This document shows positions 1 through 16,379 of a DNA stretch of 64,000 nucleotides, piece after piece. Position numbers and translations under genes: made by a program. The DNA is from Mugil cephalus (lineage: Eukaryota; Chordata; Actinopteri; Mugiliformes; Mugilidae), in contig NC_061788.1 of the NCBI RefSeq assembly GCF_022458985.1, positions 2,005,826-2,069,825 on the forward strand. The letters are read 5' to 3'. The notes under the pieces were generated by a model. The model saw only the letters and a program-made list of their open reading frames with translations. It was not told the DNA's origin and ran no database searches. Position 1 is the first letter of the stretch, and every line of letters starts with the position of its first letter.

Positions 1-301
1 CAGTTGTTTATAACTATTCAGTTATGTGCAGTTTTTTCCTCTTTATCAAATGAAACATAATCAAATCCAGATAGCGTGTTAGCAGGCTGGTTAGCACATC
101 AGGCTAGCACTAGCTTAGCATCTATGAAGTGCAAAACAAGGCCGATCACAGCCACTTTCATGAATACCACGAGGAAACGGAGGAGGAAAACAGGAAGTGT
201 TGTCAGCAGAAAGCTGAGGTCACATAAACCTGACGCCTCTCGCTCAGCTGACTTCCTTCACGGTTTATTTTGGATTCCTGAATCCTGAAGAAGCGACCGA
301 C
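1..301 (-). other. gns intron 8, partial
   Basis: This is the sequence after the exon 8 donor (GTCGGT on the minus strand, just below 302). It is non-repetitive except for tagcaggctggttagc-like words near 80-120. No further exon is visible. Confidence 0.6.
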
Positions 302-3300
302 CTGTGTGGTAGCCGTTGTCCGAGGTGTAGAAGATGTAGGTGTTGTCCAGCTCCTTCATGCTTTCGAGCTTCTTCACCAGCTTCTCCACCATGTCGTCCA
401 CCGACAACAGCGTCTGCCACCTGCAGGACGGATCAGAGTTCGTTCATCATGAGTTTCATCCCTAGAAATAACAATAACTCTCGTACCGTTTCCTGAAAGC
501 GTTGTCCAGGAAGGTGATCGAGCTGTTGGACATCGGGTTGACGGCTTGGCGCAGCAGCCAGTGTTTGTCCTGAAAACCAAAAGAAAAAACGTTGATTAGA
601 AGCATGATAACAGAAACCAGTCATGTCTGACGTCGTAGAGACGAACCTTGGCCGGTTTGTTGAAGCTTCCGTCTCGAGGAGCCTGAATGTTGGTGAACTC
701 CTTCTGGTACTGAGGCGCCGCCGTCCAGGGGGAGTGAGACGCTGGAGGAGACAGCATCATGAAGAAGGGATGCTGAGGACTCCGGTCGTCCAGGAAGTGA
801 AGGGACCGGTTCAACTAGAGCAGAGATGGGGGGGTCAAAGTCTGTTAAGTTTGGGGGCCACATACAGTCCGGTTTTACCTTAAGTGGGTTAAAAGATTAG
901 AATAATAACCTGTAAGTAACAACTCCACATCTTTTTCTGCTTGTTTTAGTGCAAAGAATAACAAGTAAATTAGGAGAATGTTCATATTTAATAAATTATC
1001 TTTCTGCTTCCTTCTCGGATCAAAGAAATAACAAATTTCTTGATAATAATAAGTTTGATTTGGGCTCATTGTTTCATCCTGGGTCTCAGTGTTGTGTTCT
1101 TTCTTATTTCACCGAGTCAGTGGAAAAATTAGGAACAGAAGTTATTTTCATTGAAAACCTGCAGCTGTTCGTGCAGCTGTTCATGCAGCCGTGGACCAGA
1201 TTAGACCTCTGTGGTCTGACGTGACGTTTCTGGGCCGCGGACCGTATGTTTCACACCTTTCACAGCTAAAGCGATAAACAGGCTGAGGCTAACAACAACA
1301 ACACCATCACCACAACATATGACACAGTGGAACAAGCTGCACAAATGATGTGGTCTTTTCTAGAGAAGCAAAATGTGAATAAAAATAATCAAACCAGTCG
1401 ACAGTGGAGCGGCCCCGACTCTATTAGCTTTGTTAATATAAATCACTAAAGCTAATGTTTAAACCTATCACATATCATCTATCATGTGCCACAGTAGAGT
1501 TCTGGCCCTGTTGTTCTCAGTAGTTGTCTGATGGGCGCTAGCTGCACCGTTAGCTTCTCTTCTGCTAATATTACAGCGTCTGGGTTTCAGGAAACCTGAC
1601 AGAGTCAATATGTAACATGCAGCCTCTTCATTGGCTCAGCAGCCATGTGGGCGGGGCCTACAGGAGGCTTAGATTGACAGGTCTAGTGTGGCTCTGTGTG
1701 AAACAGTTGAGACCGATCACTGAATGAGTCGCTTCACTAAAATGTGTCGGATTCATGTGTATTTAACGAAATTTAAAAATGTATAAAAAATGTCTAATCA
1801 ACCAAGGATTTTGCGGCGTATTTGTGTGTATTTGTGTAGTGTTTGTAGCGCGGTGTCACACGTATCTCTGTACGTCCTGTGGGTCTGTGTTGGATGTTAT
1901 TTTGTATTTTTATTTTCAGATGGAAATCTTTTTGCTAAATGTGATGCACACTGACTGTGATTAATGTTTGTGCACATTGTCCATAAATGTGATAAAAACT
2001 AAAAGAACCAGAACGATAAGTGTCACAATGTTGCAGCTGAACCAAAATGAGCTGCGATGGAAAGTCCAGCTCCTTGTAAATTCATTTCAAAGCGAATGAA
2101 GCGGACGCTGGTGGAGCTGGTTCAGCAGAAAAGACGTCGAGTCACATGAACGACGACGATGTGAAACTTTGACATGAGATAAAAACAAAACAAACAGAAG
2201 CTAAACGAGCTAAACGACACCCGGTCGTTGATTAACCGCTCACTCTGCTGACTAACGCTTCTGACTCTCATTTCCACATAAACAGCAGCTGATCCGGACG
2301 CTTTGCAGCTTTATCTGCTGCTGTAAACTGTTACGTAACCGTGGAAAAGTGCTTGGTCTGACTCACGATGAGGTCTGTCAGGTAGTCCTTCTCATAACTG
2401 TCCCCGTGCGGCTCCGCTTTCCCGTTCACAGACAGAGTGTAGTTGTAGTACTGAGAGTTTCCCACCTGCACATCACAAAGAAGAACAACTTATATTACCA
2501 TTCACACAAGATACAACTATATTTAGTTTGGCAGCAGCTTCTAGTAGCAGCTTAACTGTGTTTATGAAGGTAATAAATATATATAAAATATATAAAATAG
2601 ACAATACTACAGATGTGACGCACCAGCGCATGCCACTGGTCCCAGCCTGGAGGAATATGGCCGACGCCGCCTGCTTCTTTGTGGCCGTACTGAAGGAAAA
2701 ATAATACTTTAGTGTCTCCAGGCTAACGTGCTGATGTTTGCCTTTAAAACAGATAAATCGTTTATTTTCACACACACACACACATTACAGAAAACACACA
2801 GCAGCCAAATAGAACCGTAAAAAGGCGTTTAGAGCCGATGTGATGACTTTTATCACCTTTCATATCAAAACATCAAAATAAAAACATCAATGCATGATTC
2901 ATAAAACTGTTAAAAACAAACACACTATGATTTTCACTAATTATTGTTGATAAAAAAATTTATATTTACTGATTTTAACTCATCACTGAGGCTGTAGGAG
3001 TTTACTCCTTCAACTGTGACGCTTTGAAAATGAGTCCAAACTTTTATTATTTTAAACGTCTTTATTCCTTTTTAAACACCTGGTGATGAAGTAAAGTAAA
3101 TAATAAGTTCTCTTTAAATGTAGCAGCGTGTTTAGTTCATGTCATGTTGTCATTGAGGTTTTTATACAGGATATGAACGTGATGTCACAGGAAGCTGAAG
3201 TCTCCGTGGTTACGGCCACTGAGTGACAGCTGATCACGGAGCTTAGCAGCATTAGTTTGAATCAAAGGCTTTAATAGCGTCCAAACTGAAAAACTAAATA

Positions 3301-6300
3301 AGAAAATGGAGAAAAGCCGTCATGTCTGACTGAACCTGTCCCAGAGCAGCTGCTACGACTGACGTAGTTTGGTAGTCTGGTTTGGTTTGGCTTCTAAACC
3401 GATTCAAATCGGTACTAATACTTGGCTCAGTGTAAACGGCTGCTCTTGTGTCAGGAAGCTTGACGGGGTAGCAACAGTAACTAAGGAGAGGGGCGGAGAT
3501 AGCAACAGTAACTAAGGGGGGCGGGGCTAGCAACAGTAACTAGGGAGGGGGGCGGAGATAGCAACGGTAACTAAGGGGGAGAGGGGCTAGCAATAGTAAC
3601 TACGGAGGTTGATGCTAGCAGCAGTAACTAAGGGGGGCGGGGCTAGCAGCAGTAACTAAAGGGGGCGGGGCTAGCAACAGTAACTAAGGGGGGGGGCGGA
3701 GATAGCAACAGTAACTAAGGAGGGGGGCAGAGATAGCAACAGTAACTAAGTGGGTAACGCTAGCAATAGTAACTACGGAGGTTGATGCTAGCAACAGTAA
3801 CTAAGGGGGGGCGGGGCTAGCAGCATTAACTAAGGGGGGCGGGGCTAGCAGCAGTAACTAAGGATGGCGATGCTAGCAGCAGTAACTAAGGGGGGCGGGG
3901 CTAGCAACAGTAACTAAGGATGGTGATGCTAACAGCAGTAACTAAGTGGGCAACAGCATAGTAACTCGGGGTGATGCAGCAGCAGTAACTGAAGGTGGTG
4001 GGGGCGTGGGGCTAGCAGCAGTAACTGAGGGGGGCGGGGCTAGCAGCATTAACTAAGGGGGGCGGGGCTAGCAGTAACTAAGGATGGCGATGCTAGCAGC
4101 AGTAACTAGGAGGAGAGGGGCTAGCAACGGTGATTAAGGGGGGCGATGCTAGCAACAGTAACTACGGAGGTTGATGCTAGCAGCAGTAACTAAGGGGGCG
4201 GAGCTAGCAGCAGTAACTAAGGGGGGCGGGGCTAGCAGCAGTAACTAAGTGGGGGGCGGGGCTTCTGATGATGTCGTCGTGTGCCCACACCTGGTTGAGG
4301 TACTTCCCGGCGAAGAACGTCTGGTACTTCTGTTTGCTGAGGAACACGGGGAAGGCCTCGGCCTCGGGGCCCTTCTGCCACGCCGGGCTGGAGCAGTTGC
4401 CCCCCAGGGAGTTGTTCCTCACCTGGTGGTTGTGGGGGTAACGCCCCGTCAGGATGCCGCCGCGGCTCGGGCAACACAACGGGGTGACGGTGAACTGGAC
4501 CGGGGGCAGGAAACGAGAAGAGGAAGAGAGACGACAAAAGAGAAGCGTGAGGACGAGAAGAGGATGTGACACGTCCTCTGATTTATTCCGATCGCACACT
4601 CACCGAGTTCACAAACGATGCTCCTTCACCTCCGATCAGCTGCCTGGTCTTCTTCATCGGCGTCTACACAACACAACACAACACAACACAACAACACAAC
4701 ACTATTACATGTATACACACATTCAGCTGCCAAAACATTAGGTACATTTACATTTATTCCACAGTTTGTCAGTTTTAAAAATAATAATTAAACCTGTAGA
4801 GATTTAACAGGAAGCGTCCACTTTATTAGGTACACAACAGCTACACAACCTGTCCACTTTATTAGGTACACAACAGCTACACAACCTGTCCACTTTATTA
4901 GGTACACAACAGCTACACAACCTGTCCACTTTATGAGGTACACAACCACTACACAACCTGTCCACTTTATGAGGTACACAACCGCTACACAACCTGTCCA
5001 CTTTATTAGGTACACAACCGCTACGCAACCTGTCCACTTTATTAGATATACAATGGCCACACAACCTGTCCACTTTACTAGGTACACAACCGCTACACAA
5101 CCCGTCCACTTTACTAGGTACACAACCGCTACACAACCCGTCCACTTTATTAGGTACACAACCGCTACGCAACCTGTCCACTTTATTAGATATACAATGG
5201 CCACACAACCTGTCCACTTTACTAGGTACACAACCGCTACACAACCCGTCCACTTTATTAGGTACACAACCGCTACACAACCCGTCCACTTTATTAGGTA
5301 CACAACCGCTACGCAACCTGTCCACTTTATTAGATATACAATGGCCACACAACCTGTCCACTTTACTAGGTACACAACCGCTACACAACCCGTCCACTTT
5401 ATTAGGTACACAACCGCTACACAACCCGTCCACTTTATTAGGTACACAACCGCTACGCAACCTGTCCACTTTATTAGATATACAATGGCCACACAACCTG
5501 TCCACTTTAATAGGTACACAACCGCTACACAACTAGTACACAACTCATACACATTAAAGACACAACTCATATACAACTAGTATTAAACAACTACACAACT
5601 CATACAGTTCATATACAACTCACACATACATAACAAGTATACAACTACTACACACTAAATACACAATTCATATACAACTAGTATGCTCCAACTACTACAC
5701 AACCAGTATACAACTACTGCACAACTACAAGACTACAAGACAACTCATACACAACACCTACTCAAATGCTACACAACTCAATAAACACAATTTATACACA
5801 GCTACACAATAGCAGCTACTAACTACTTGATAAAAACAACACATACTCAACTACTACACAACAACCACACAACTACTACACCACAAATACATAAAAACTA
5901 CACGATTACACAAAAACTACACAACGACATCTACTCAACTATCACACAACAAGTGTACAACAAGTATACAATAACTACACAACAGCTACAATTGCAAAAT
6001 AATAACACGACAACTACTCAACCAATACACAACTACTGCTACACAATGAATACACGAATCATACAACACAATGATAACACAACTACTCAACACCTACACA
6101 ACTACTACACGACACAACAACCAACATACACCTACTCAACAAGTATACAACAACTGAACAGCTGCTACACAATAAGCATAACTCATACACAGTTACACAA
6201 CAAGTACACAACAATTATACAACCTCCCCCGGCCTCCCCCCCGGGCCTCCTCACCAAGCCTCCCAGCTGAAGGTCCTGGTCGTCGGCCACGATCAGCACC

Positions 6301-6425
6301 ACGTTGCTCGGTTTCAAGGTTTCACACCTGACGCAGCAGGTGAGCAGCGCGAGGAGCGTGAGGGCGGCGTCGCGTGCCCTCCGCGGGCCGCAGGTCGCTC
6401 CAGCTCCGGTCCTCGGACCTGACAT
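302..6425 (-). CDS. gns: N-acetylglucosamine-6-sulfatase (GNS), 3' part missing
   Basis: This lysosomal sulfatase removes the 6-O-sulfate from N-acetylglucosamine-6-sulfate in heparan and keratan sulfate breakdown. Eight coding exons with GT-AG borders and matching phase were read on the minus strand: 6255-6425, 4604-4663, 4291-4494, 2624-2689, 2367-2465, 647-814, 487-569, 302-420. Together they give 323 codons plus one base. Residues about 18-35 form a hydrophobic signal peptide. [11 protein letters not shown] (41-51) carries the metal-binding Asp pair. CCPSR (84-88) is the sulfatase signature, with Cys84 the residue converted to formylglycine. [11 protein letters not shown] (227-237) and TSDNGYHT (end of exon 8) are also typical GNS blocks. 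Sequons NNS, NCS and NYT are present. Human GNS has 552 residues, so roughly 225 C-terminal residues lie beyond the window start. The start ATG (6423-6425) directly precedes the signal peptide. Introns 1 and 3 are full of minisatellite. Which teleost gns paralogue this is was not settled. Confidence 0.93.
815..2366 (-). other. gns intron 5, no distinct feature
   Basis: A 1.55-kb intron between the coding exons at 2367-2465 and 647-814. It is mostly unique AT-rich sequence with no exon-like block and no recognised element. Confidence 0.5.
3466..4262. repeat. gns intron 3 minisatellite (ctagcarcagtaactaag family)
   Basis: Roughly 25 irregular units of 25-35 bp. Each has the word gctagca(g/a)cagtaacta followed by a G-rich spacer such as aggggggcggggct. 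Many units contain an NheI-type GCTAGC. The array ends about 28 bp from the splice donor of gns exon 3 (exon edge at 4291). The unit is G-rich on the plus strand, so the gns pre-mRNA carries C-rich copies. Confidence 0.9.
4816..5535. repeat. 36-bp minisatellite with 144-bp higher-order unit, gns intron 1
   Basis: A contiguous tandem array of about 20 units of 36 bp, with the core ccactttattaggtacac. Between about 5005 and 5510 the units form a four-unit, 144-bp higher-order repeat. The variant attagatatacaatggcc recurs at 5041, 5185, 5329 and 5473, exactly 144 bp apart. Because 36 is a multiple of three, long open frames appear on both strands, but they have no gene-like features. The core resembles the end of a common teleost interspersed repeat, a copy of which lies just beside it at about 4720-4820. 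Confidence 0.93.
5536..6225. repeat. Degenerate acacaactac-rich satellite, gns intron 1
   Basis: About 690 bp of irregular words built from acaactacacaact, acaagtatacaac and acaactcatacac. It grades out of the 36-bp array and ends about 30 bp from the exon 1 donor. It is C/A-rich on the plus strand and almost free of G. Confidence 0.85.
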
Positions 6426-6431
6426 TGGGCC

Positions 6432-6436
6432 ACACT

Positions 6437-6465
<29 letters not shown>
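6432..6465. repeat. (CA)n microsatellite in gns 5' leader
   Basis: About 15 CA units lie only a few bases upstream of the gns start codon (6423-6425). The leader therefore probably carries a UG repeat if transcription begins further upstream. The transcription start itself cannot be seen. Confidence 0.8.
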
Positions 6466-6467
<2 letters not shown>

Positions 6468-6635
6468 AGAGAGGGAGAAGGCGGAGAGGCCGGTTCGGTT
6501 CCTGCTGGTTCAGTCCCCGGGACACGATGAACCCACGGAGCCCACGGAGCTTCGCTTTGAGGAAGTGGAGTCAGAGTCTGAGTCTGTGGACACGTGACCA
6601 GACTGGGTGGGAGGAAGGGGGGCAAAGCACGGGGT

Positions 6636-6880
6636 GTGCAACTACACAACAACTCATAAACAACACTTCCTCAGCCAATACAAAATAAACACGCAACTCA
6701 TATTCAACAGCTACAAAACAAATACACAACAACTACACAATGAATACACAACTCATACCCAATCCTTAATCAACAAGTATACAACAACTACACGGCTCAT
6801 ACACTAAATAATTACTAAACTACACAACTCTTAGACGTCTTCCACACAAATCCACACAACTTATACACAACTTCAGACAG
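6636..6880. repeat. Acacaactac-rich satellite upstream of gns
   Basis: The same kind of A/C-rich irregular repeat (acaactacacaa, actcatacac) as in intron 1, here on the 5' side of gns exon 1. Exon 1 is an island of unique GC-rich sequence between two blocks of this repeat. Confidence 0.8.
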
Positions 6881-7171
6881 ACGTTGCTTTATTTTATTAA
6901 CTGTAATGGTGTTTAATTTATTTTACCCAGAACAAATAAAAATGTCGTCGCATACCAGCTCATGATAATTTTATTTTTTATTTTATTTTATGTATTTCTT
7001 ATTTTTTATTTACTGCAGTTCGTTTCGTTCAGTTTTATAACAACTGACTGACATTATTTTATTTTAAATGTCTTTTCTTTTCTTTTCTTTTCCTTTCTTT
7101 TCTTTTCTTTCTTTTCTTTTCGTTTCTTTTCTTTTCGTTTCGTTTCTGTAGTTTAGTTTAGTTTAGTTTAC
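6881..7171. repeat. AT-rich spacer with (TTTTC)n microsatellite
   Basis: Head-to-head spacer between gns and polm. About 7076-7145 is a ttttc/tttcg run, followed by four gttta copies (7150-7170). No exon is seen. Confidence 0.75.
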
Positions 7172-7290
7172 TAGTTAAACAGAACAGTGTGACCGTCCAG
7201 TTCACTGTTTCCAGTCGGAACTATTTTGGTGGCGCATCGGTCCACAGCTGCTTCCGGTTTGGCTGCTCTCAGCTGTAGAAAATGAGTTTC
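7172..7290 (+). promoter_or_regulatory. polm promoter/leader block, upstream copy (decayed)
   Basis: This block shares aacagaaca-gtgtgac, tcggaactattttggtg, ggtccacagctg and gctgcttccggtt with 7430-7560. The cttccgg word (7251-7257) is an ETS-type site. Where the downstream copy has a splice donor (gaaaGTGAGTTTC) this copy has gaaaATGAGTTTC, so its donor is lost. It looks like an old tandem duplication with offsets of 252-270 bp. Confidence 0.6.
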
Positions 7291-7429
7291 ATTTTATATT
7301 TACAACTTGTTTTATTTGAGTTTATTTTTATAACAACAGAACAATTTTATTTATTTATTTACAACAACTGGTTTATTTTATTTTAATAATTAGTATTTTA
7401 TTTTATTTCATTTATTTTGTTAAATTATA

Positions 7430-7551
7430 AACAGAACATTGTGACTGTTCGGTTTCCACTCGGAACTATTTTGGTGACGGACTGGTGCCGGTCCACAGCT
7501 GTTAAAGAATGACACAGCTGCTTCCGGTTGAGCCGCGCTTAGCGGCAGAAA
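7430..7551 (+). promoter_or_regulatory. polm promoter and probable 5' leader exon, downstream copy
   Basis: The ETS-type word cttccgg lies at 7521-7527, 30 bp before a strong donor, cagaaa|GTGAGT, with the exon edge at 7551. A good acceptor (ttttatcatcAG, 7749-7750) precedes the polm start codon by 25 bp, so 7552-7750 is likely a leader intron. In support, that stretch holds several upstream ATGs (for example 7584 and 7688) that would burden an unspliced leader. The exact start of transcription is not visible. Confidence 0.55.
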
Positions 7552-7775
7552 GTGAGTTTCTTTCCCACAACCCGACCTCAGAAGATGAAGATCGTTACGT
7601 GACACACATTAAACGAACCGCGTTGAACTATTTTATGTTTAAACGACATTTAGCTTCAGGACAAACGAGCTAACTGCTCAGAAACCATGGGGCAGGCTAA
7701 CAGCAGGCTAACAGCGGGCTAACGTCCACACTGGGAGTTTTTATCATCAGGTAGTTGATAACCGGCTCTGGAACC

Positions 7776-13068
<5,293 letters not shown>

Positions 13069-13377
13069 AGACAGGAAGGAGAGAAGAACAGTTCCTCTGA
13101 CGTCCACTAGAGGCTCCCAGAGAGAAACCAAGATGGCCGCCGCCCAGCAACGCTGCGCTGAGCTTCAGGAACATCCACATGACTTCTTTCTCCTCCTTTT
13201 TTTCGTGTCTTCCTCTCCTCTTCTCCTCCTTGGTCCTCATCAGAATTAATTTCACCCGTTTGTGAAGTAAATACTTGATCGATTCTTCTCTCTGTGACCA
13301 GATTTAATTAAATAGTTAAATCAGAGCTGTTACAGATGTGATGTTTATTTTTAGATCATACACGACTTTAATTTTCT

Positions 13378-13383
13378 AATAAA
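13378..13383 (+). terminator. polm polyadenylation signal
   Basis: AATAAA about 310 bp after the polm stop codon, the first canonical signal in that direction. Confidence 0.55.
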
Positions 13384-14200
13384 ATATGAATGAAACTAAA
13401 ATATGAAACTCTCTCTTCTTCTTCTCTTCATCGTTCTCCTGCTGATAAAACTAGAGTTTTTCAGCCTCTCTCGTTTCTTCTTCTTTGGTTTTTCTCAACG
13501 TTTTCTTCTACAGACTCCCACCTGTGACCTGAATTCACCAACGTCTTCGTCTGGAGGGAAACCACACGGCTGCAAAGAGACAGCGTTCGAGGTACTTTAC
13601 TTCAGTATATAGGTCATTTGCATTGGCCAGTTCAGTCCTGCTCTAAATGTTGTAATCTGCAGCTTCACCACAAGGTGGCACCATCTCCTGCACACTGGTC
13701 CTTTAATGGTCTGATTTAAAGATGGAGGCCTCAGAACGTTTGTGTTTTTATGAAGATATCTGTTATAAATTATATCTGGTAAACCTTTTAAAGGCGCTAA
13801 ATTTTATTTTGACGCATGATTAACACACAAATGTTTTGTTATTATGCAACTCTTTATTTAGAAAATTTAAAAAAACTACTAAAAACAAAAAATAAAACAC
13901 TAAAAATATACAAGGACCAAACAAAAACAGTAAAAACATTAATTAATAATTTCACTATTTAAGGTGTTCAAGTAATTTAGTGACTTAAATACTTGAATTC
14001 AGCTAAAACAGGAAGTAAAGTCAACATAAATAAATGTTTTAAAAATAAATATAAAGTATAATATTTAAAGAAAATGCTTAAAAATATTTTTAAAATGTTT
14101 AATAACAGCTGAAATGGTTTTATTTATTTTTTACGCTGAATATATTTGGTATTTAAATAATCCCGGTGACACATTAGCAGGTTTTAAACACCAGACCTGT
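13384..14200. other. Intergenic AT-rich DNA, nothing recognised
   Basis: Unique AT-rich sequence between polm and the first GC-richer island upstream of the homeobox gene. The word accacaaggtggcacc near 13668 is of a kind often seen in teleost repeats. No exon is seen. Confidence 0.5.
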
Positions 14201-14204
14201 TGCG

Positions 14205-14400
14205 CTGAGGTCGGACCGGAGCTGCAGAGGTTTCCCGTGTTTTGTTTGTGAGAGTGTGAACTCTCAGGCGTTTCCTAACAGCCTCATTAACCTCTAAATA
14301 CCAGTTTACCATCAAAGGCCGCTCACGCCTCCGTCTCCTGTCTCTCCTCCACCCTCCCCACTACCACATCCCTCCTCCTCCTCCTCCTCCTCCTCCTGCA
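14205..14400 (+). promoter_or_regulatory. Candidate upstream element of the homeobox gene, distal island
   Basis: A GC-richer island in AT-rich DNA. It contains TAACAGCCTCATT (14276-14288), repeated at 18281 and 19868, and a TCF/LEF-type ATCAAAG near 14311. It ends in a (CTC)n run (about 14371-14398). A regulatory role is inferred only. Confidence 0.3.
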
Positions 14401-14557
14401 GAAATCTCTCAAATTTATTCTTTATTTTTCTGTCCGACACTTAAACACAGCTCCACCGTGTTCAGGAGTCTCTAATAAAAAGGCTTAAGTAGGAGAGTTA
14501 GAAGCAGCAGTGGGAGTTTTATTTCTTGTTCCTGAATCACCATCGACATGTGAACTC

Positions 14558-14580
14558 TTTTTTTTTTTTTTTTTTTTTTT
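14558..14580. repeat. Poly(T) tract
   Basis: An uninterrupted T run of about 23 bp, possibly the tail of a retroposed copy on the minus strand, though no body is recognised. Confidence 0.6.
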
Positions 14581-15104
14581 GACGCCGTATGTGTGAACCA
14601 GAAGGAGACTTGGAGTCTGGGCTCCTGGAAGAACAAAAGACGACGATGGAGTTTGTGGAAATGTAAATTTATTTAACGGAGCATGAAGGAGTGGAGACGG
14701 TTTCCGTTTCAGATGAAGCCGCAGATCAGTTTTGTCTGTGAAATGGCAGAAAAGTATCAGTGAATATTCAGTTTTCTGATCTGGCATCAAATCGTCGAGA
14801 AGCTGAAAAGAAAAACATTATAGATGTTTTACTGCTTAGAAAGTTCAAATAATTGCATTAATGAATAATCCTACTAACATATATATTCCTACATGTGCAG
14901 AACAAAATTAATATATCCAAAGGTGCTTCAATTAAATTTGTAATAAAATATATTAATGCATCACTGAGAAAACATCGAGTTCATAAAAGATTCTTGAAAT
15001 ACAACAGATTTTACTGAGCTCTTTAACATTTTCACAAAAATATTTTGCAAAATAACTTTTAGTGAATCATGGCAGAGTATTGACTAATAATAATTTTAGA
15101 AAAA

Positions 15105-15350
15105 GTTTCTCTTAGCCTAGCTTAGCACAAAGTCTGCGAATATAGTGGAACTGCTAGTCTAGCTTAGCACTAAAGCTTTAATCAAAGGGAAACTGTTAGC
15201 CTAGCTTAGCACGGAGGCTGCGAACAGAGGGAATCTGAACTGTTAGCCTAGCTTAGCGAAAAGCCTGCAATCAAAGGGGAACTGGTAGCCTAGCTTAGTG
15301 AAAAGCCTGTAAATAGAGGGGGACTGTTAGCCTAGCTTAGCACAAATGCT
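15105..15350. repeat. Gttagcctagcttagc tandem repeat
   Basis: Five loose copies of a unit of about 57 bp containing (g)ttagcctagcttagca followed by ctgcgaa.agagggga. Each is diverged. The unit is not seen elsewhere in the window. Confidence 0.7.
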
Positions 15351-15769
15351 TCTCTTTTCTCTGTTATTCGACGTCTTTTATCTTCAGCGTTAGCCGCTCG
15401 GTTTTAAGGAGCTTTAGCGTCGTAGCTACAAACTAGTTCAGGTTGTTGAAGCTCATATTTTATTTGTTTAGCTTTTATTTAAAGTCTCACTGAGATTAAA
15501 AAATATCTTAACGGAGAAACAACTTGATGATTAATACGCTCGTTAAAACGTGAGCAGAGTTAAATGAACCTTCAGCGTTGATTTAAACACATGAGATGAG
15601 ACCTGCTCCTCTGGTTTTAGATCATTTCAGATCAACATGTTCCAGGCGGCAGAATAACTGAGACGTTTTCCTCTTTCATTCAGTTTCTAGATGATAAAAA
15701 TCAGATCAATGCTCCTTTAAAAGGTCACGTTTCCATTTTAAGTCCCATAAAAGCTTCAGTGCCTCCGGA

Positions 15770-16020
15770 TCTATTTTTGGGGAAGAACATTTAAATTTGC
15801 GTCCTCTCCGTCGTCCCATCTGCCTCCTGCTCGTCCGCCGGGACCGGTCCCGCTGCCCCCCCCCCCATCAAAGCCCCGGGAGCCTTTGATGGAGGCTGAT
15901 AGGGATCAATGGGACCAGGGAACAGGCCTTAACTGACCGTGTTACAGACGGGGCGGGCGACCGCTGCAGATCAATGATTATGAGGCGTCATCAGCATCAG
16001 AGACGAGTCGAGGCCAAAAC
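15770..16020 (+). promoter_or_regulatory. Candidate upstream enhancer with palindromic TCF/LEF pair
   Basis: A GC-richer island 4.1-4.3 kb before the homeobox gene. CCATCAAAG (15865-15873) and CTTTGATGG (15884-15892) are perfect 9-bp inverted arms around a 10-bp spacer, and each arm is a TCF/LEF-type site. Nearby are an AGAC word (about 15945) and gatcaatgattatg (about 15970). The enhancer role is inferred from motif content and position. Confidence 0.4.
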
Positions 16021-16284
16021 CTCTTCTCCTCTTCCATTTATTCATTCATTCATTCATTTATTCTCTGCTTCCATTAAAGGAACGAACCCAAATAACTTTA
16101 ATAAGACGGAGTCTCTGCAGCAGGATTTTAGTTTTATTTTTTAAGGTTTTTGTGCGTTCGTTGCCAATTTTTAGCCTAATTATTTATTTTATGTCATAGT
16201 TCCTGGTGTTTTTACTGTATGTAGCTCTGTGTGATACAGAGTTTAGTTTATTTTAATCTAATCTTATTCTATCCTGGTTTTTAA

Positions 16285-16360
16285 GAGTTGATACTTTTAT
16301 GTGCAACGAAGCTTCTGTGACCAAGTCATTTCCCACGTGGATCATTAAAGTCTAAGTTTA
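16285..16360 (+). repeat. LINE-type 3' tail
   Basis: The word ccaagtcatttccc..gtgg..ataaa/attaaagtctaag matches the sequence at about 32670-32715 and resembles teleost LINE tails. Downstream DNA to about 17240 is AT-rich with no feature seen. Confidence 0.5.
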
Positions 16361-16379
16361 TGAAAAGAAAAGCTGCAGC

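Noticed and set aside
4816-5535. A CRISPR-like array of 36-bp repeats
   Set aside because: The units are contiguous with no unique spacers, and the genome is a vertebrate.
4788-5580. Long repetitive open frames of 215-262 codons on both strands
   Set aside because: They arise because the 36-bp minisatellite unit is a multiple of three; all frames repeat a 12-residue word and lie in a gns intron.
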